Below are positions 45,431 through 58,879 of a DNA stretch of 64,000 nt, in pieces. The notes under the pieces were generated by a model. It saw only the letters and a list, made by a program, of their open reading frames with translations, made no database searches and was not told the DNA's origin. Source of the stretch: Heterobilharzia americana (Eukaryota > Platyhelminthes > Trematoda > Strigeidida > Schistosomatidae); contig OX104130.1 of assembly GCA_944470555.2 (NCBI GenBank), positions 43,805,491 through 43,869,490 of the forward strand, read 5' to 3'. A program made the position numbers and the translations under genes. Positions within the stretch are counted from its first letter, which is position 1; each line of letters starts with the position of its first letter.

Positions 45431-48319
45431 ATATTACGAATCGGACTCAGTATTCCGGTTAACCACTTCACCAATTCGTACGTGGGAGACTGACACTCTG
45501 ACAATGTGTTTTCATTTTCATATATAAATTGATGTGGCAAGTAAGTGTGTGATCAGATTGTTCGAAATGTATTGCGAAAATACATCACATTTTTCAGATA
45601 ATCTTCGTCTTCTAATAAGGTTATTGAAATTTATTAAAGAGATTAGTTGTTTGACATTTAACTTATGTAAAAAAATTTAACCACAGTGTAGTTGAAAATA
45701 TCTATGGCGCTTTTCATACTTTTAGTATTAGTTTCAGCATCCTAGTTCTCTAGTTGAATCGGAGTGTAAGTTGGTTAGTAACCTGTTAGATGAATTTTAA
45801 AATTATCCACCACTTCCATCTTTTTTTTTCCAAAACACTAGAGCTGCTTGAGTAACGGGGAAAATGACGCTTTTTATTTATGAGGATTTTTATTTTTATG
45901 GGATTTATTGGTAGATAACAGGTATAAATTGATCAATATTTCAATCACATTCGTACTTTTTGTTCGTTGTTATTTTAACCATGGGTACTTACCACCTATT
46001 ACTTCTTTTTTGAACTATACTCAGAGTATTGCTCTTTTAAAAAACATAAAATATGATCATAATTGGTCCCTCTAAATCTCAACATTCTCAAAGGCGTGGC
46101 TCAACAGCTTAAGCTGTCAGCTTTCAGTAATTTAAATCACAAGCTTGAGATGTGCACCATTTACCAAAATTCAGGCGATTTTTCGCTAGACGCATTTTTA
46201 TTTTCAAGATGGCGATAGAATCTCTGTCCTTTAGCAACTATTGCGTGAAGTATATTGGCTGACACTGTAGTTACCTTTTCCATTTTCTGTATAAACTTTG
46301 ATGAATGGTTATTGGTAGACTGAAAAACACTAAGTATGTTGTCATTTTGATAATGTGCTCACTGCGGTCAGAACGTGATTCACACCTTATTCCACCTCCA
46401 CTGTCTAGGATATCATATGGTGCGCGTATATATCTTTAAAATAACCACTTCCACTATTGAAGCTTTTAGGCGTTTCCACATTTAAGACACTTTTTACTTC
46501 ACTGCTTTTAGGATGTTTCGTCTTTTTCCATGTGATAACTTTTTCTTTCTGCAACCATTAGTGATCACCCTGAATTAATTACTTATATTTGTTGTTTACC
46601 GGTGCCTCTTAAGTGTTGGATGCTAGGGCAGTATGATGCTGCGAGGAAATGTTCACACATTCTCTTATTATAGTAGATGGATGTTCCGAGTTTACTATTC
46701 TGCTTTTGTTCCAGAGGTTTCTTTAAATATCAGGTAATTGCCGTATGCTAGAAATGTTGTGTACCGATTTCAATGTGCAAGCATCATGCGGGGAAATGAC
46801 GCAGAATGTCAAAAGACCACATCTAAAATAGCAAATAATACGGCAGTGTGACGCAAAGTGATTGTGTAATCCAGTGATGCACAATAATGTGCATTCCATA
46901 TTACGATCGAATCACTTCGATGATAATGCATATCGTTATAACTGATGATAAATTGTATCTTCGATACTAGTTTTGAATTGTTGGAAATCGTTCAATATAC
47001 TTCATCGTAAATAAAACTTTATTTTTACCAATAAAATGTTAGAAGTTTTCCATTTTTGATTGGTAATCATGCAAAAGTTTGCGATTTGTAAACTTCGTTT
47101 CTTCATTTAGTTGTACATCTGTCTGCATCACAAGGAAGGTTCAGTATTTGTTCACAAAAAGATGTCTATATACTTTCACGAATATTATGTTACTATTAGT
47201 TGCTGTTTTTCTATGTGCGTGTGGTTTTGTTAGATTTTATATGACGGGAATAATAACCTTTGTCTACGCTTTAATTCAGTTTTGTTTATCACAAGTATAT
47301 GAATAAGATTAAAGTGATTACATTTGGCATTCATATCCATCCTTCCTTTGTCCGATTAAGGGCAGCATTCCTGTGACCTCTTTATTCATTTCAGACCAGT
47401 CTAAACCTTTTTGGCTGACAAATTAATAAACCCTTCTTCGTTCATTCTGTCTTCACCACCACCCTTGTTTTTAAGTTCTCCCTCATCTTTTATAAAATAT
47501 TTACATTTATCTTACTTTCTACCCACCTTTTGTGAACTGCTAACATCTGTCGTCCTCACGCCTGACCTTCAGTCTCTGTTCGCCTAAACATCTGGCCGAC
47601 AAGTTGGCTCACATGCCAAAAAGGTTATTTTATCTCTTCCCCTTACAAGCCCATCTGCTTTTGCCTTTGTGGTAGGGCATTTACATATCATCCGTTCTTT
47701 TTGTATTGGCATGTTCAGACCAGTTCATTTCAGCACGGTGTGAAAAACCAGTCTAAAACGAAATCCAGGACTAAACAAACGTAAGCATTATGGTAACAGA
47801 ACGTTTGTAGTTAATTAAAATTTGTTGATCTAGCCTTAGTTGACCTCATTTAACTGGACCCCTAATATAGAGTGAAGGGCGCACTGATTAACCACTCCAA
47901 CTTTTAATGTTCATGACGCAATGCTGTAGCATTTATGCTCTAGGTCGGTGACATCATCCTGTGTATACTAAAACTGGTACATTTTGAGAAATACTTTATT
48001 ATATACTGTCCTAATTGTAAAGTAAACTGTAGGCCGACTTGTGGACCACAACTCCTCTGTTCATTATGCTCTTCATATAAAGTCGTTATCCTGAGAATTC
48101 GTAAAGTATGCTACAATGAAGACAGCTGGAGAAAAATGCCTTCAGATAGTGAAGAAACGATAATATGTAACTTCATTTTCCAGATGCGATGCAGCTGTAG
48201 AATCTGTGACACTGAAACTCAGAAAACTGGTACAAAACACTTTCGTTGCTGCAGCGCTTTGAAATTTACTATTCATTGTCTGATATCGTTGTAAGAAGAT
48301 AGGCACGGCCACATCTACG
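45431..48319. other. Intronic DNA without recognised features
   Basis: Part of the 5.6-kb intron between exons 5 and 6. Short frames only, for example 47079-47306, without motif. No repeat unit identified by eye. Confidence 0.35.
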
Positions 48320-48445
48320 TGTACTTAGAAATGTAACTGGTCCTGTGAAGATAACCACGTAGGTAAAACGACCCGGCAAGCCCACGTAAGAAATACTAAA
48401 TATAATATCGATAAAACCTCAGCCTTTAGCATTCTATGCAAAATG
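48320..48445 (+). pseudogene. Possible GIY-YIG remnant of a Penelope-like element
   Basis: The plus frame reads CNWSCEDNHVGKTTRQAHVR. The C-x(3)-C ... HVGKTTR pattern resembles the GIY-YIG endonuclease of Penelope-like elements (YVGKTTR/YIGRTER). Only about 40 codons are legible, so the call is tentative. Confidence 0.35.
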
Positions 48446-49080
48446 TCTTCACAATACTCCTAGTTTATGTGCTTTTGCTTACTAAGCCTTGTATAGATCA
48501 TAGCAATTGGGGTTTTTAAACCTAATTTATATAGATAAAAGATGCTGGTTCTATCCCTTCCTTTTCCATAACTTTCAACTTCAACCCAGATGCAGTTACA
48601 ATAATTTTCTTCCAGGTTACCTGGAAACTTGTCTTTGTTTATGCTTACACAATTGAATAAGAGTTTAAACATTTCATCAAAGGTGAAATAAACGACAATA
48701 ATTTGCCCCCACCTATGCCTAAACATACATGACCCACTCACACATCTACGATGATTGAAGATTGAGATTATATAAATTTTGCAAGATTTTGTTAGTGTTT
48801 TTATATTGTTATCCTCTAATCCCGAACACTATCAACGGTGATGGTATCAAATGACTATGTTAAGTAATTTGTAAATATAATCTTAAGTCCAGAAATACAT
48901 TTTTGCTTAAGCAGCTTTCCAATTACTACAATGGGAATGTTTGAATTATTATACACATGGTAAGACTCGTAGAAAATGTGAGTATATGTTTCCTGCTATT
49001 TTTTCGAAAATAATCTTTTCTCTTGGTTGTAGTTTTGCTAGGTGTTATTAATTTATGTGTATATCTTTTGTATTACTCAG

Positions 49081-49438
49081 GTCGTCATCCAAAATGGGCT
49101 AATGATTGCAACCCTGATGTTCTAAGATCCCATGCTGTTCTTCGTTATTCTGGTTTGGACTCAAATTTCGATTCGGATTTCAATTTATCTCCTTCTATAC
49201 CATCTCCTCCTCCTTTGATCGTCGAACGTCTACCCTGTGGAATGAATATCTTGGAATCACAAGACCAACAAATCCTCCATCCATCTGCTTTGAATAATCC
49301 TAGTCTGGCACGCCCTACGTTCTTAAAACGGGGTGCACCTGATGGTGCAGAACAACACATCGAAGACGTTGCTAATAGTTTTGAGCATAAAACAATTCCA
49401 GTAACAGAAGACTGCAACTCACCATCAACGATGAAACG
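49081..49438 (+). CDS. Plus-strand gene, exon 6
   Basis: Acceptor TATTACTCAG, donor GTAAGT at 49439; phase 1 in, phase 2 out, both matching the neighbours. Peptide (119 residues) includes RHPKWANDCNPDVLRSHAVL, LSPSIPSPPPLIVERLPCGM and NPSLARPTFLKRGAPDGAEQ. Hydrophilic, Pro/Ser-rich, no domain recognised. Confidence 0.7.
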
Positions 49439-49439
49439 G

Positions 49440-50874
49440 TAAGTTGAAGAGTTTGATAGGTGTACTGCTGGATAGAATGTCTGCTTACCCAGCAGTTCAA
49501 GTCTTTTTGATGTTTCTGATAAATATTGTGTTGTCAGAATCAACGGATTCAGCTGCTTACTGGGACCGGTAATTATCATATCAAGTGGTAAGTGAAGCTG
49601 CTTTTGTTTCACTTCAGCTGGATGAAATTTGAGAACTGATCGGTACTGCTCACATCTCAGATTAGCTCATCAGTTACTTCACTCAGTCTGTACATATCCT
49701 ACGATTATTTTTCATAAGTCTATGCTAAAAGTCATATCCGTATAAAATATTACGATATTTCTATACTTAGTTCGAAAGTATTATAAGAATAAGGATTGGA
49801 CACTGTGGTAAATCGTAATTCCACTTTAATTGGTTTTGTAGATCTACCACTGTTTGATAGAATTACTGTGTTTGAAACGTTATCTAGTTAGTAAAATTGC
49901 TACACTGCGTGCTAAATTAGGCAAATTAAATAGTCCAAAAGTAGTTGAAATTATTCACATCCAATTTCAGTGGTATTTTACCATATTTACTACCCATTTA
50001 ATAAATATTCGACCAAAACGCCGAGTCTCACCAATTTGTCTTTAAAATTAGTGGCACAATTTAGTTGCCGATGCGATAAAGAATTCCACTTCATATTACT
50101 TCCGACTTATCTTGTCTTAGTGGCTTATAATTTCTGGTATCGATGATTTTGGTATTTTAACATTTTTAGCGAAGGAGAGTTTCTTTCAAGTATCTGTATC
50201 CACGCATTTTGGTTCATACGTCTATAACAGCTGTATTTGATTTGACTCCTTTTGTAGGTAGTTAGATACCTTCCAAAGCAGATTAGCTTATTTGGCAGCA
50301 CACAGTGATACAGTATTATTTTTAATGTCTTTATCTAGTTGGTAATACTCAACATCAAATAAACTGATCTGATATAGAATTAAACTCTACCACAATGTGC
50401 ATTTGTGCCCCTTGCATATTAACACCGGTTTATGTTGATTGGTCAACCTGGGAAAGGGAGTGTTTCTCGCTAAGTACTCATATTATGACATATTTAATAT
50501 TTTTGTCATCATTCTTCGTTTTAAGTTCGATTTGAAGTATGGGTACTTTGACCGATACTCTGTTGTTCTTATATTACTCACTTATTCTACAAAAATGTTA
50601 ATGTACTAATATTCCATAACTTGTACTGTTATGTTTGACTTTTATGATTGAGCAAAATTTTGTAAATAATCATCTCAGGATCAATCATAATGATCACTAG
50701 GTTCCTTAGTTTTTAAAGTGGTTCGGAAGTAATAAAAGTTGTTGTATATCATCTTTAGGCTTGAAATATATTTATTAGTTGACCATCTGTTATACAATTC
50801 GCTTATAAAATGCATTGCCTTAGAAATTCGTTCTCTAATCTCATTTTTCCTTTTCAATAATTACTCACTTATAG
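49440..50874. other. Intron 6 of the plus-strand gene
   Basis: AT-rich, no recognised repeat or gene. Confidence 0.4.
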
Positions 50875-51005
50875 GAATGTCGACTGGGATTTTCATAATG
50901 AAAAGTATTCGCCTAAAAAGAGTCGTGTACATTTATTACTGCCAAGTGAATCCAGCGCATTTCTTCCTGTTCGATCGAATCGTCAGTTAACCTGTCACAT
51001 TCACT
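50875..51005 (+). CDS. Plus-strand gene, exon 7
   Basis: Acceptor CACTTATAG; the first base completes the codon from exon 6, then NVDWDFHNEKYSPKKSRVHL and PSESSAFLPVRSNRQL. The donor chosen is GTATCT at 51006 because it leaves phase 1, as exon 8 requires. If unspliced the frame ends at a TGA about 12 codons later, an alternative C-terminus. Confidence 0.55.
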
Positions 51006-51782
51006 GTATCTCTCCACCTTGCTTACGATGAAAAGTTGCACTAAATTTTTGAATACAGGATAGTAAACAGTACGAGGAACTACAGTCTTTCATAATATAA
51101 TTACGAATTCATATTATTTTTGTTGTACAGTTGAATGAAATATTGATTTTTTTATTGACAGTTTTGTGTTGTTGTTGTCTTTATTTGGCATTGTTGTTTT
51201 GACATATATTTACTTTCTTGTCTACTTGTTTTTTCGTATTTCCAGTACCTCCGTTTTTCTACTTCCATTCCGTCTAACTCTTTTTATACAGAGTTCTATA
51301 AAATTATGATCATGACTGTGAATATTGCTGTATTGTTTCTCCTTTTATATGTTAATCATAATTTTTCCTTTTTTGTCATCCTATGAGCAGAGAGAGAGTC
51401 AGAGGAGGAAACAATGGACATTTCTTATCTTATCTGAATTTGTTTTTTATTTGTACAGCCTCCGTTTTGGTTTATTAGTGACATTTGTTTACTGAGTTTA
51501 CCTTTTTTCCTTTTTGGATATTTTGTAATACTTAAATTTCTTTTTTACAATATAGGTAAATGCATATTGTCTGATATGTGTTCCTGAATTCGATTCTTAA
51601 GGTTCAGATGTCTCAACGAATTTAAACAGGTGACGAATAATAAACATTAACCGTTTATGCCACAGACGGCGGGTGGGTATCTGAATTCCAAGAATGTCAA
51701 GTTCACATGACTGCAAGACGTTTCATACAAACGATCATAGCCTCCTTATCTGTATCTTTTACACGCTTTGTCAACTCCTATG

Positions 51783-53930
51783 AAGCATTTATCTGAACGT
51801 GACAGCAACCCTCATCTTGAGGAAACCTGGCATGATATTAGGTGTAATGTAGAAACAGTGGTAAAGATAGTTAGTAACCCACACCGAATTATTACCAAAC
51901 GTCGATGAATTTCTGCAACGTCATCTGAAATGATCCATGCAAGAAGACTCATTCCAACTGGGTCTGACCACAGTGAATGGCGAAAGCAGCTTTAATATAA
52001 GTTGACCAAGAGTCTTCACAATGGTCGCGAGGAGTAGTGGGTGGCTAAAACTGGAAAGATGGGTAAGGTATCTGCGTTACGTAACACCCGGCAACTATTT
52101 GAGCTTATTTAAGCATACTGGCAGGAAGAAAACGATGGTTAGTGAAACCATCATCGAAAAGGATGGGACGCTCATAACTTTTCAGATCATGTGGGTAAAA
52201 CACTTTGAAGCCGACAGAAACGCCTCAGCAGCCAAACATCGTGTCTGAACCCGAAGATGACGTAAATTTAGGTCATCTAACTGTCTTTGAAGTTGAAGAG
52301 ACTGTCCTCAACCCGAAACCATAAAAGCAGCTGGATCTGACGGTTAAGCATTTGAAATTTTGAAGGATAGAGGTAGGAAATTGCTGATTAGAGTGACAGA
52401 GATATGGAAATTAAATGTAATGTCCTCAGACTGGTCTACTTCACTTGTCATTCCAGTGTATGAGAAAGGAGAGAGGTTTTCTTATGACAGCCGTAGGGGA
52501 ATTAGTTTGACTAATATTGTGTGCAATATCCTAGGGTACATAGTTATCCGATGCGCAACTGGAGCTAAGGAAAATCACACCTGGACTATGGTGTATCGAC
52601 AAGACTCATCACTCTACAGTTTCTGGAACACTTGCCATATTTGTTGACCTGAAGGCGGCATTCAACTCTGTCAACCGAGGGGTGCTTTGACAGTGTCTGA
52701 TTGTGAAAGGAGCACAGAGCAATTATATAGTGATTATAGAAGCTTTCTATTCGAACTCATGCAGCCATGTGAGGGTTTATTCAGAGTTGTGGTGTGAGTT
52801 GATGGCAACTGGTGGTGTCCGCCAGGGATGCCCACTGTCACCGTTCCTATATAACTTCGTCACAGACATATAAATGGATTTAACGTTAGGTACGTCTAAC
52901 TTCGCAGGAATTATTCGTTTTCCTGAAGGTCATCTGGTTGACTTGGGGTGTGATGATGATATTCTCCTTCTGGGTGAAGACGATGACAAAATGCAGGGTC
53001 TTCTGAAAGCATTGGGCAGAAATCTGAATATGTTTGGCATGCATTTCGCTATTGTATGATGTAAGATTACACTCCCGGAATGGTCTTCAGCTGCTTCTAG
53101 TTTAATGATAGGAAGTGAAGAGGTGGAATGTGTCGACCACTTCACTCACCTGGGGAGTTGCATCATCCCGAACGGGGTGGTTTCCGGCGAAACAGCAGGT
53201 CAAATACAGAAGACCCGTTTAGCATTTGCCAACTTGCACCATCTCTGGAGCCGATTGGCTAGATATCTGATAATCTATCGAAGGATAAGTAAGCTACGCT
53301 GCATTCAGTTCTGTCCTGTTATACTGCTGTAAGACATGACTGTTGAAAGTAGAAGATATGAAGCGGTTACAGGTGTTTTCGTAGCAGTGCTCGCGTTCGG
53401 TGGAATCACCATATGAACAATGTTGAGGTTAGAGAAGAGTACTAGGAAAACAGGCAATTCGATTAATGAGGTTGTGAACTTAAGTCATCTAAGATAGTTT
53501 AGACAAGTACTACCCTTACCGATCCATCTCCTAACTCGACATGCAGTGGTAGGGAAATTTAAATTAAGTTAGGAGAGGGTTCAGGTTGGTTAACCCAAGA
53601 CCTGCAACTAGTTGAAGTTCTTGACTGTTAGTCTGGGCCATTTTTGGAGTTGGTGACTATCTACATGGGCTCCCCGAGACGATTGGAACCAGAGGTTGAG
53701 GACTGTTAGTGATATGGCTAAAAATCGTTTAAAATGGGACAGATATATTTTCTGTATGACATCTAAAGCTTGAATGTTTGCGCTAACTTACACCTTCAAA
53801 TTATTTTATCTCACATAACTTTGATATCAGTCTTTCTTGTCCACCTGCTCTTTGCGTACTACTGTGAAGTGTGGCAAGTTGATCCGTTGCACTTGTTTTT
53901 GCTGCGCTGATTTTGTTTATTTGTCTTACT
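51783..53930 (+). mobile_element. Decayed RTE-like non-LTR retrotransposon, copy C
   Basis: Same family as copies A and B but an independent, diverged copy. Legible pieces: VMSSDWSTSLVIPVYEKG near 52420, DLKAAFNSVN near 52650, VRQGCPLSPFLYNF near 52820, GCDDDILLLGEDDDKMQ near 52950 (the YADD/YVDD box is changed to CDDD), VDHFTHLGSCIIPNG near 53130, and a C-terminal WLETLSDMAK-like block near 53700. The 3' end resembles that of copy A. It lies in sense orientation in the intron between exons 7 and 8 of the plus-strand gene. Confidence 0.85.
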
Positions 53931-56900
53931 CATATAAAAATAGTCACAAAATGTTGTCTTTAAAACGTGTCCTGTGATGAGGGTTAACCTAACTGATCCT
54001 AAACATCTTTGAAATCACTAGTCACAATGAACGTGTGTGATTGCGAAGGTTACTTTTCCAGGTATATATATAACACCACTTCATTTGGACAGGGTATTCA
54101 TTTAGAATCTTCTAATCAGGGTTTATGCAGAACATTGAGTTAGGATGATACTGAAATGCATAGTATTCAAATAATTTAATCACATCAAAATTGTACTATA
54201 TCGTTTTAAATATGAACTTCAGGAAATCTACAACTTCTCTTGTATAAATTAAAAACTAGTTTTAAAGAATTTCACTTCTGTGATAAGGGTTGAGATTCAT
54301 CTCCATAATGGTGGTGAAACTTAGTTGCATCTAATCGTTCAGAACAGATATATCGCTTACTATCAGGGGAGGCATAAATTTTCTAATGGAACCTGGGTTG
54401 TAGTAGAATCTGAGCTGTTGCATGATAGTTGTGCAAAGGCTTATAAGGACTGGAATTCACGTTAAAGCATCTACATAGTTCTTATGTATGCCTCTCAGGA
54501 ATTGTAACTAATATAGTATGAGCAATATCGGTCGAAAATCACCTTAATTAATAGAACACAATGCTACCCTGATGGTTAGAGACTTTAACGCCGAAATAAA
54601 AATGTTTACTGATTCGATATTTGTAGATGTTTTCTGATTGTCAGTCAAACGAACGGCATTTATCTATCTTTCGAAGACATTTGATAGTGTATAGACGCTA
54701 ATATTGACTACAAACCTGTACACTCTTCCATGGAGGTCACTGTTTCGTCAGATCGCAAAATATCTGTTTCTAACAACAGCAAGTTCTGAAGGAAATGTTC
54801 ACATTGATTCGAAAGGTTATTAGTGCTGTTTTATGACCGTAGAACATATGGTACGTGTTTTACTGAGAACAGATTGGCTTACTAAAAGGTCAAATAAACG
54901 GTAACAAGTTTAGTAGCACGAATTAAATAAATATTGAGAAGGAATATAAATATTTTCGTTCAGTCCGTCGTTTTTAAAGAGTTTAATCTGTGGTAGACCA
55001 TACTATCCGGTGAAATTGTAAAAGCATGTCTTTCTATGTTAGGCATATCAATAAAGAAGGCCATTCATGTTTTCATTTTCTGTTCGGCATATCAGTAGTA
55101 CCAGTTTTCTGAACCACGGCTTTTTCAGATATTCTCAATGCAAGTTGTTAGCGCTCGAAGACCGTAGCATGGTTATAAGCAAACACTAGAATGAATAGAA
55201 GAGTAAGAATCAAGAGATTTACTTCCTGTTTGAGTTTCAAAAAGTTCTCATTTTTAATTGAGAGGTATTTAGGAAAACAGACTCATTTGTAGTTGCGATA
55301 GCTAATGAACCAAGAAGCGCCAAAAAGTTAATCTGGAATTCGGAAGTTTATACCTTCAGGCTCATGTAAATTTGACTTTGGGGACTTACTATCTTTCATG
55401 TTACCACTAATAAAAGTATAATTGTTAAATCGATGGCGATTTTATGCATTCTGGAATGAATCTATGTAGTTTGAATAAATATATATTTTTATGTACAAAT
55501 TTAGTCAAATCCCTATGATATTGTTGATATTTAGTTACATTTGTAGAGACACAAATGTGACCATTGATATACAATTGTGTACAAGATTTTGATAACTGGT
55601 CATTCATTTATCCCGAGGAATCTCTTCATAGACTACAAACTACAGTTCTTTGGCACGTCAGTTCTTTAAGTAGTGAAGGATTGTTGTGCAACTGTGGGTC
55701 AGAAGTTCTAACTTTGCACCACCTAGTGAAGTATTGACGAGCGGGTGGTATAATTAGTTCCCACACAATAGGTCTGGGTAACTGTCCATTGCATCAACGT
55801 GCACTGAGTTGTTGAGACAGTTTAGCTTTTTATTTGGTTACTTCTATATACATATCAAGTTAGTTTCCTCATTCTGCTCACGCTTCACCCATCAAAGTGC
55901 AAAATGTTCATTTTTATTTTCTTCTTCATATGATTATTCGGGTTACTGGAAGCAAAAATAGTTGCTAATCTAGAAAATGTGCACACTAGTAGAGAAATAT
56001 CTGGAGACTATCAGTAAATTAAGAGAGACCATGCTTCATAACTTAGTTTTGTTTTCAAACTAATGTAGGACATAAATGATCTCTTATACGTATGCACTGA
56101 TCTTTAGGTGAATGCATTACACACTTGAGAACTAGCCTTACAAGAACAAAATTTGACTTGAAAAGGCTTTCATCCATGAAATTCTAAATTCATTTTCGTA
56201 ATTAAGAGTCAGGAAGAGTTTTAGAGAAGAGCGTTTATTGATTACTAAAACCCAAACAATTTACTTAAAACGTAGGAATTACTGAAAGCTTCATAAGTGC
56301 GACGAAACAGCAATCGCAGCCCAACTGTCTTGGTCGTAGCTTGATATGAAAGGAGTTTAGTGTTACAATTAACCAAGTGATCGATTATTATCGGGTGTTA
56401 ATGAGTAGGTTCACTATCCGATGTAGTCTGGTAGCACTGCTTAGCAAGTTTTATTCGTGGATGAGCTAAGCACCGAACAGTAAAAGACTTTATTCTAAAT
56501 CACAACAGCAAGAGTCAAAATTCAGCGTAAATTATAATATATATCCATATAAGTAAATACAGTAATTTATTATTACCTATACAGTGGGTGGGTGAGAACG
56601 CGGCAACTATCTCCTTCGCATTAGGTTATAGAGAATTCCTGTTAATTCTTTTAGAAACGTGACAAGAATATTGGTGTTGGGTATGCAGTATGTATATTAC
56701 ATTTGAGACACGATTTATTACAAGACGTTTCAGCGAAGAGAATTTCGCTTTCGACGAGTCATTTTCAAAAATCGTACATCATAATCATAGTTACGACAAA
56801 ATGTATCCATCAGTGGCTAATGGATCGATACTCAGTCATCAAAAAGGGTCATAAAGTCATAAGATTATAATGGATAGACGGTCAAATCAATGTCATCAAA

Positions 56901-56984
56901 AGTTGCTTATAGAATTATGGTAAATTAACACAGAAATGAATAAACTCTCTCAGGGGGATTACGACTAAGGCGAAATTAGAGACT
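53931..56984. other. Intronic DNA without recognised features
   Basis: Nothing identified beyond short frames. Part of the 6.9-kb intron before exon 8. Confidence 0.35.
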
Positions 56985-57869
56985 GAATATACCTTTTTTG
57001 ATTATAAAAAGCAGGCTTGTAATGCTGGAGTGCCATGGCTTCTTCTGTGTTGAGGTGGCCAACACGCAGTCACTTCAAAATGTTTGCCTTCACTTTATAC
57101 ATGACTTTAAAAGAACAATGTTGTGCAGAACAGTGACCCCAGATAACCAAATGCTCAAGGATCGAGCTGTTTACGGCTTTATACTGTCCTTTAGACAGTC
57201 ATGCAGGATCGCGTTCCGATACGTGTTTGGATAGCACACGCTCTGTGCGGCCTATGTGACCAGCTCCACAGGAGCAGGTGAATTGAAAAACACATGGAGT
57301 GGTGACCTAAACTGGTAGTTTATCCTTTACATATCCTTAAATCGGTTGTTGATTGGAGAAAACACTTCGAATCTGAGCTGAAAAGAAGGTCTTTTTCAGT
57401 GTTTTTAATAGTCAATTCTTCAGTATCTCTGCCAATGTATCTCCCTTGAATTCAGTATTGATAAACATTGGTTTCTTCTTTGAAAGCCTAAGACTTCATG
57501 TTCCTCAATGAATTCTGAAGGATAATCACTCTTGATTAACACTTTTCGAAGTATTTACAGCTCCTCACTTACTGTATTATACGTACAAATTCTTCTAATT
57601 CAGGTACATAGATGAATTTAATTTCTTTACCTGACTAGTAGAACCCAGCTTTGAAAAGGTGTATATTGACCATTCCAGATTTGTTTTCTGTAAATCGGTC
57701 TCCTTAGTGAACCATCATGTCTTCTTCTCAATAGAACGTCCAAGAAGTAGGATTTTGATTTATTTTCAGTTTCCATGGTAAACTTTATTGACTGATGACA
57801 TTCTTTGAACTTTCGCAGTATTTCTTCAAGGTTACTACCCTCCATACAGGTGATGGAAGTGTCATCCAT
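56985..57869 (-). mobile_element. Penelope-like element fragment B with GIY-YIG domain
   Basis: The minus strand begins MDDTSITCMEGSNLEEIL (57869 down), then KFTMETENKSKSYFLDVLL and RRPIYRKQIWNGQYTPFQSW, the C-terminal reverse transcriptase blocks of Penelope-like elements. Near 57290-57200 the endonuclease reads FTCSCGAGHIGRTER, with the Cys pair and IGRTER of GIY-YIG, and near 57030 GHLNTEEAMALQHYKP. Stops interrupt it at two places in the endonuclease and a section between the domains is degraded. Confidence 0.85.
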
Positions 57870-57884
57870 GTTTCACTTTTACAG

Positions 57885-58120
57885 ATGAATCTGGTCTGTC
57901 AGTGGTCGAAGTTTACTGTTCTGCTGATTGGCCATATCTCAGTGTTCGTCGAGTTTGTCTTGATATGACTATGGGATATAAATTGAGTCCGAAATGTGAT
58001 CCAGTAAATAATACTGTTCCACTATGTGATCCATCTAATAAATTGACTAAAATGGAATCACATTCTACCACGGTGCTCAAGTTTTACTCTTATGTTGATG
58101 AAACCACTTTTCAGCTATAA
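57885..58120 (+). CDS. Plus-strand gene, exon 8 (probable terminal exon)
   Basis: Acceptor CACTTTTACAG; the two first bases complete the exon 7 codon, then 77 codons to TAA at 58118-58120. Peptide: ESGLSVVEVYCSADWPYLSV, RRVCLDMTMGYKLSPKCDP, KMESHSTTVLKFYSYVDE. It carries three Cys and no recognised domain. A GTGCTC near 58074 could act as a donor to further exons (candidates near 59250-59316 and 62335-62502), so the C-terminus is uncertain. Confidence 0.55.
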
Positions 58121-58751
58121 ATCTAGGTGTTTATCACACTTATTTGGGAATAAAATAATTTTGAAATGAAAGGACAGTTGTTATACTGTCAGCAGACTTC
58201 AGTGTAGGAAAAAATGAGTGTTATACAGCATTGTAAAGTTGTTTCACCTCACTTGGAAATGCAATAGTTCATGTTCCCGATTTACCAGGTGCATGTTAAG
58301 CATGACTCTTTTGATAATCTATGAAAAATCTTCAGTATCGATGAACACTTTCTTTAAATTAATTCAACTATTATTCACATTATATTGACTTCTCAAAAGC
58401 CGTAGAACCATTATTTTCTGTAGTATTGAATAGTGTAGTGTTGTAACGTGCAAACCAACCTACATGTTGAGTTGAAAATTCTTGGCATGCAAACAATAAA
58501 TCGTAACGCATTTTCCAAGTAGTAAAAAAATGTATCATGTTAGCCGACTTGCTTACTCGCTAGTTCTAATGTTTACTAATCACTCTATATCTTACTGGTT
58601 ACAAGTATGATCATAAGGTTTGACTAGGTGAGACTTGTGAACATGCAGGATTTTTATTACTTCTGTTATATGACTTGAAATAACATTAGGTCTTAGGATG
58701 ACCAAAGTAAGATCAAGGAATTAACTTAGAACGTTGATATTTATTTAATAA

Positions 58752-58868
58752 TACTCGGTGATGATTGAAGGTGAAATGAAAATTTCGACCTGACTCGAAC
58801 CCAGTGGTCGCTGGTTCGAATCCTCCGCGGTCCGAATTTTCATTTCACCTTCAATCATCGCCCAGTAC
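58752..58868. repeat. Hairpin made of two inverted tRNA-like SINE ends
   Basis: Arms of about 34 bp (58752-58787 and 58833-58868) share GATGATTGAAGGTGAAATGA and its complement, with few mismatches. Between them lie two B-box-like motifs in opposite directions: GGGTTCGAGTC on the minus strand and GGTTCGAATCC on the plus strand. It looks like two copies of one short pol III-derived repeat fused head to head. Confidence 0.75.
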
Positions 58869-58879
58869 GAATACTAGTC

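Noticed and set aside
47079..47306. 75-codon plus-strand hydrophobic frame
   Set aside because: AT-rich hydrophobic translation typical of noncoding DNA; no splice sites or motif.
49145..49612. 155-codon minus-strand frame
   Set aside because: Overlaps exon 6 of the plus-strand gene, which fits splice phases on both sides; the minus frame has no motif.
58809..58834. tRNA-like 3' half with GGTTCGAATCC
   Set aside because: No anticodon arm or complete cloverleaf can be drawn; it is part of an inverted SINE pair.
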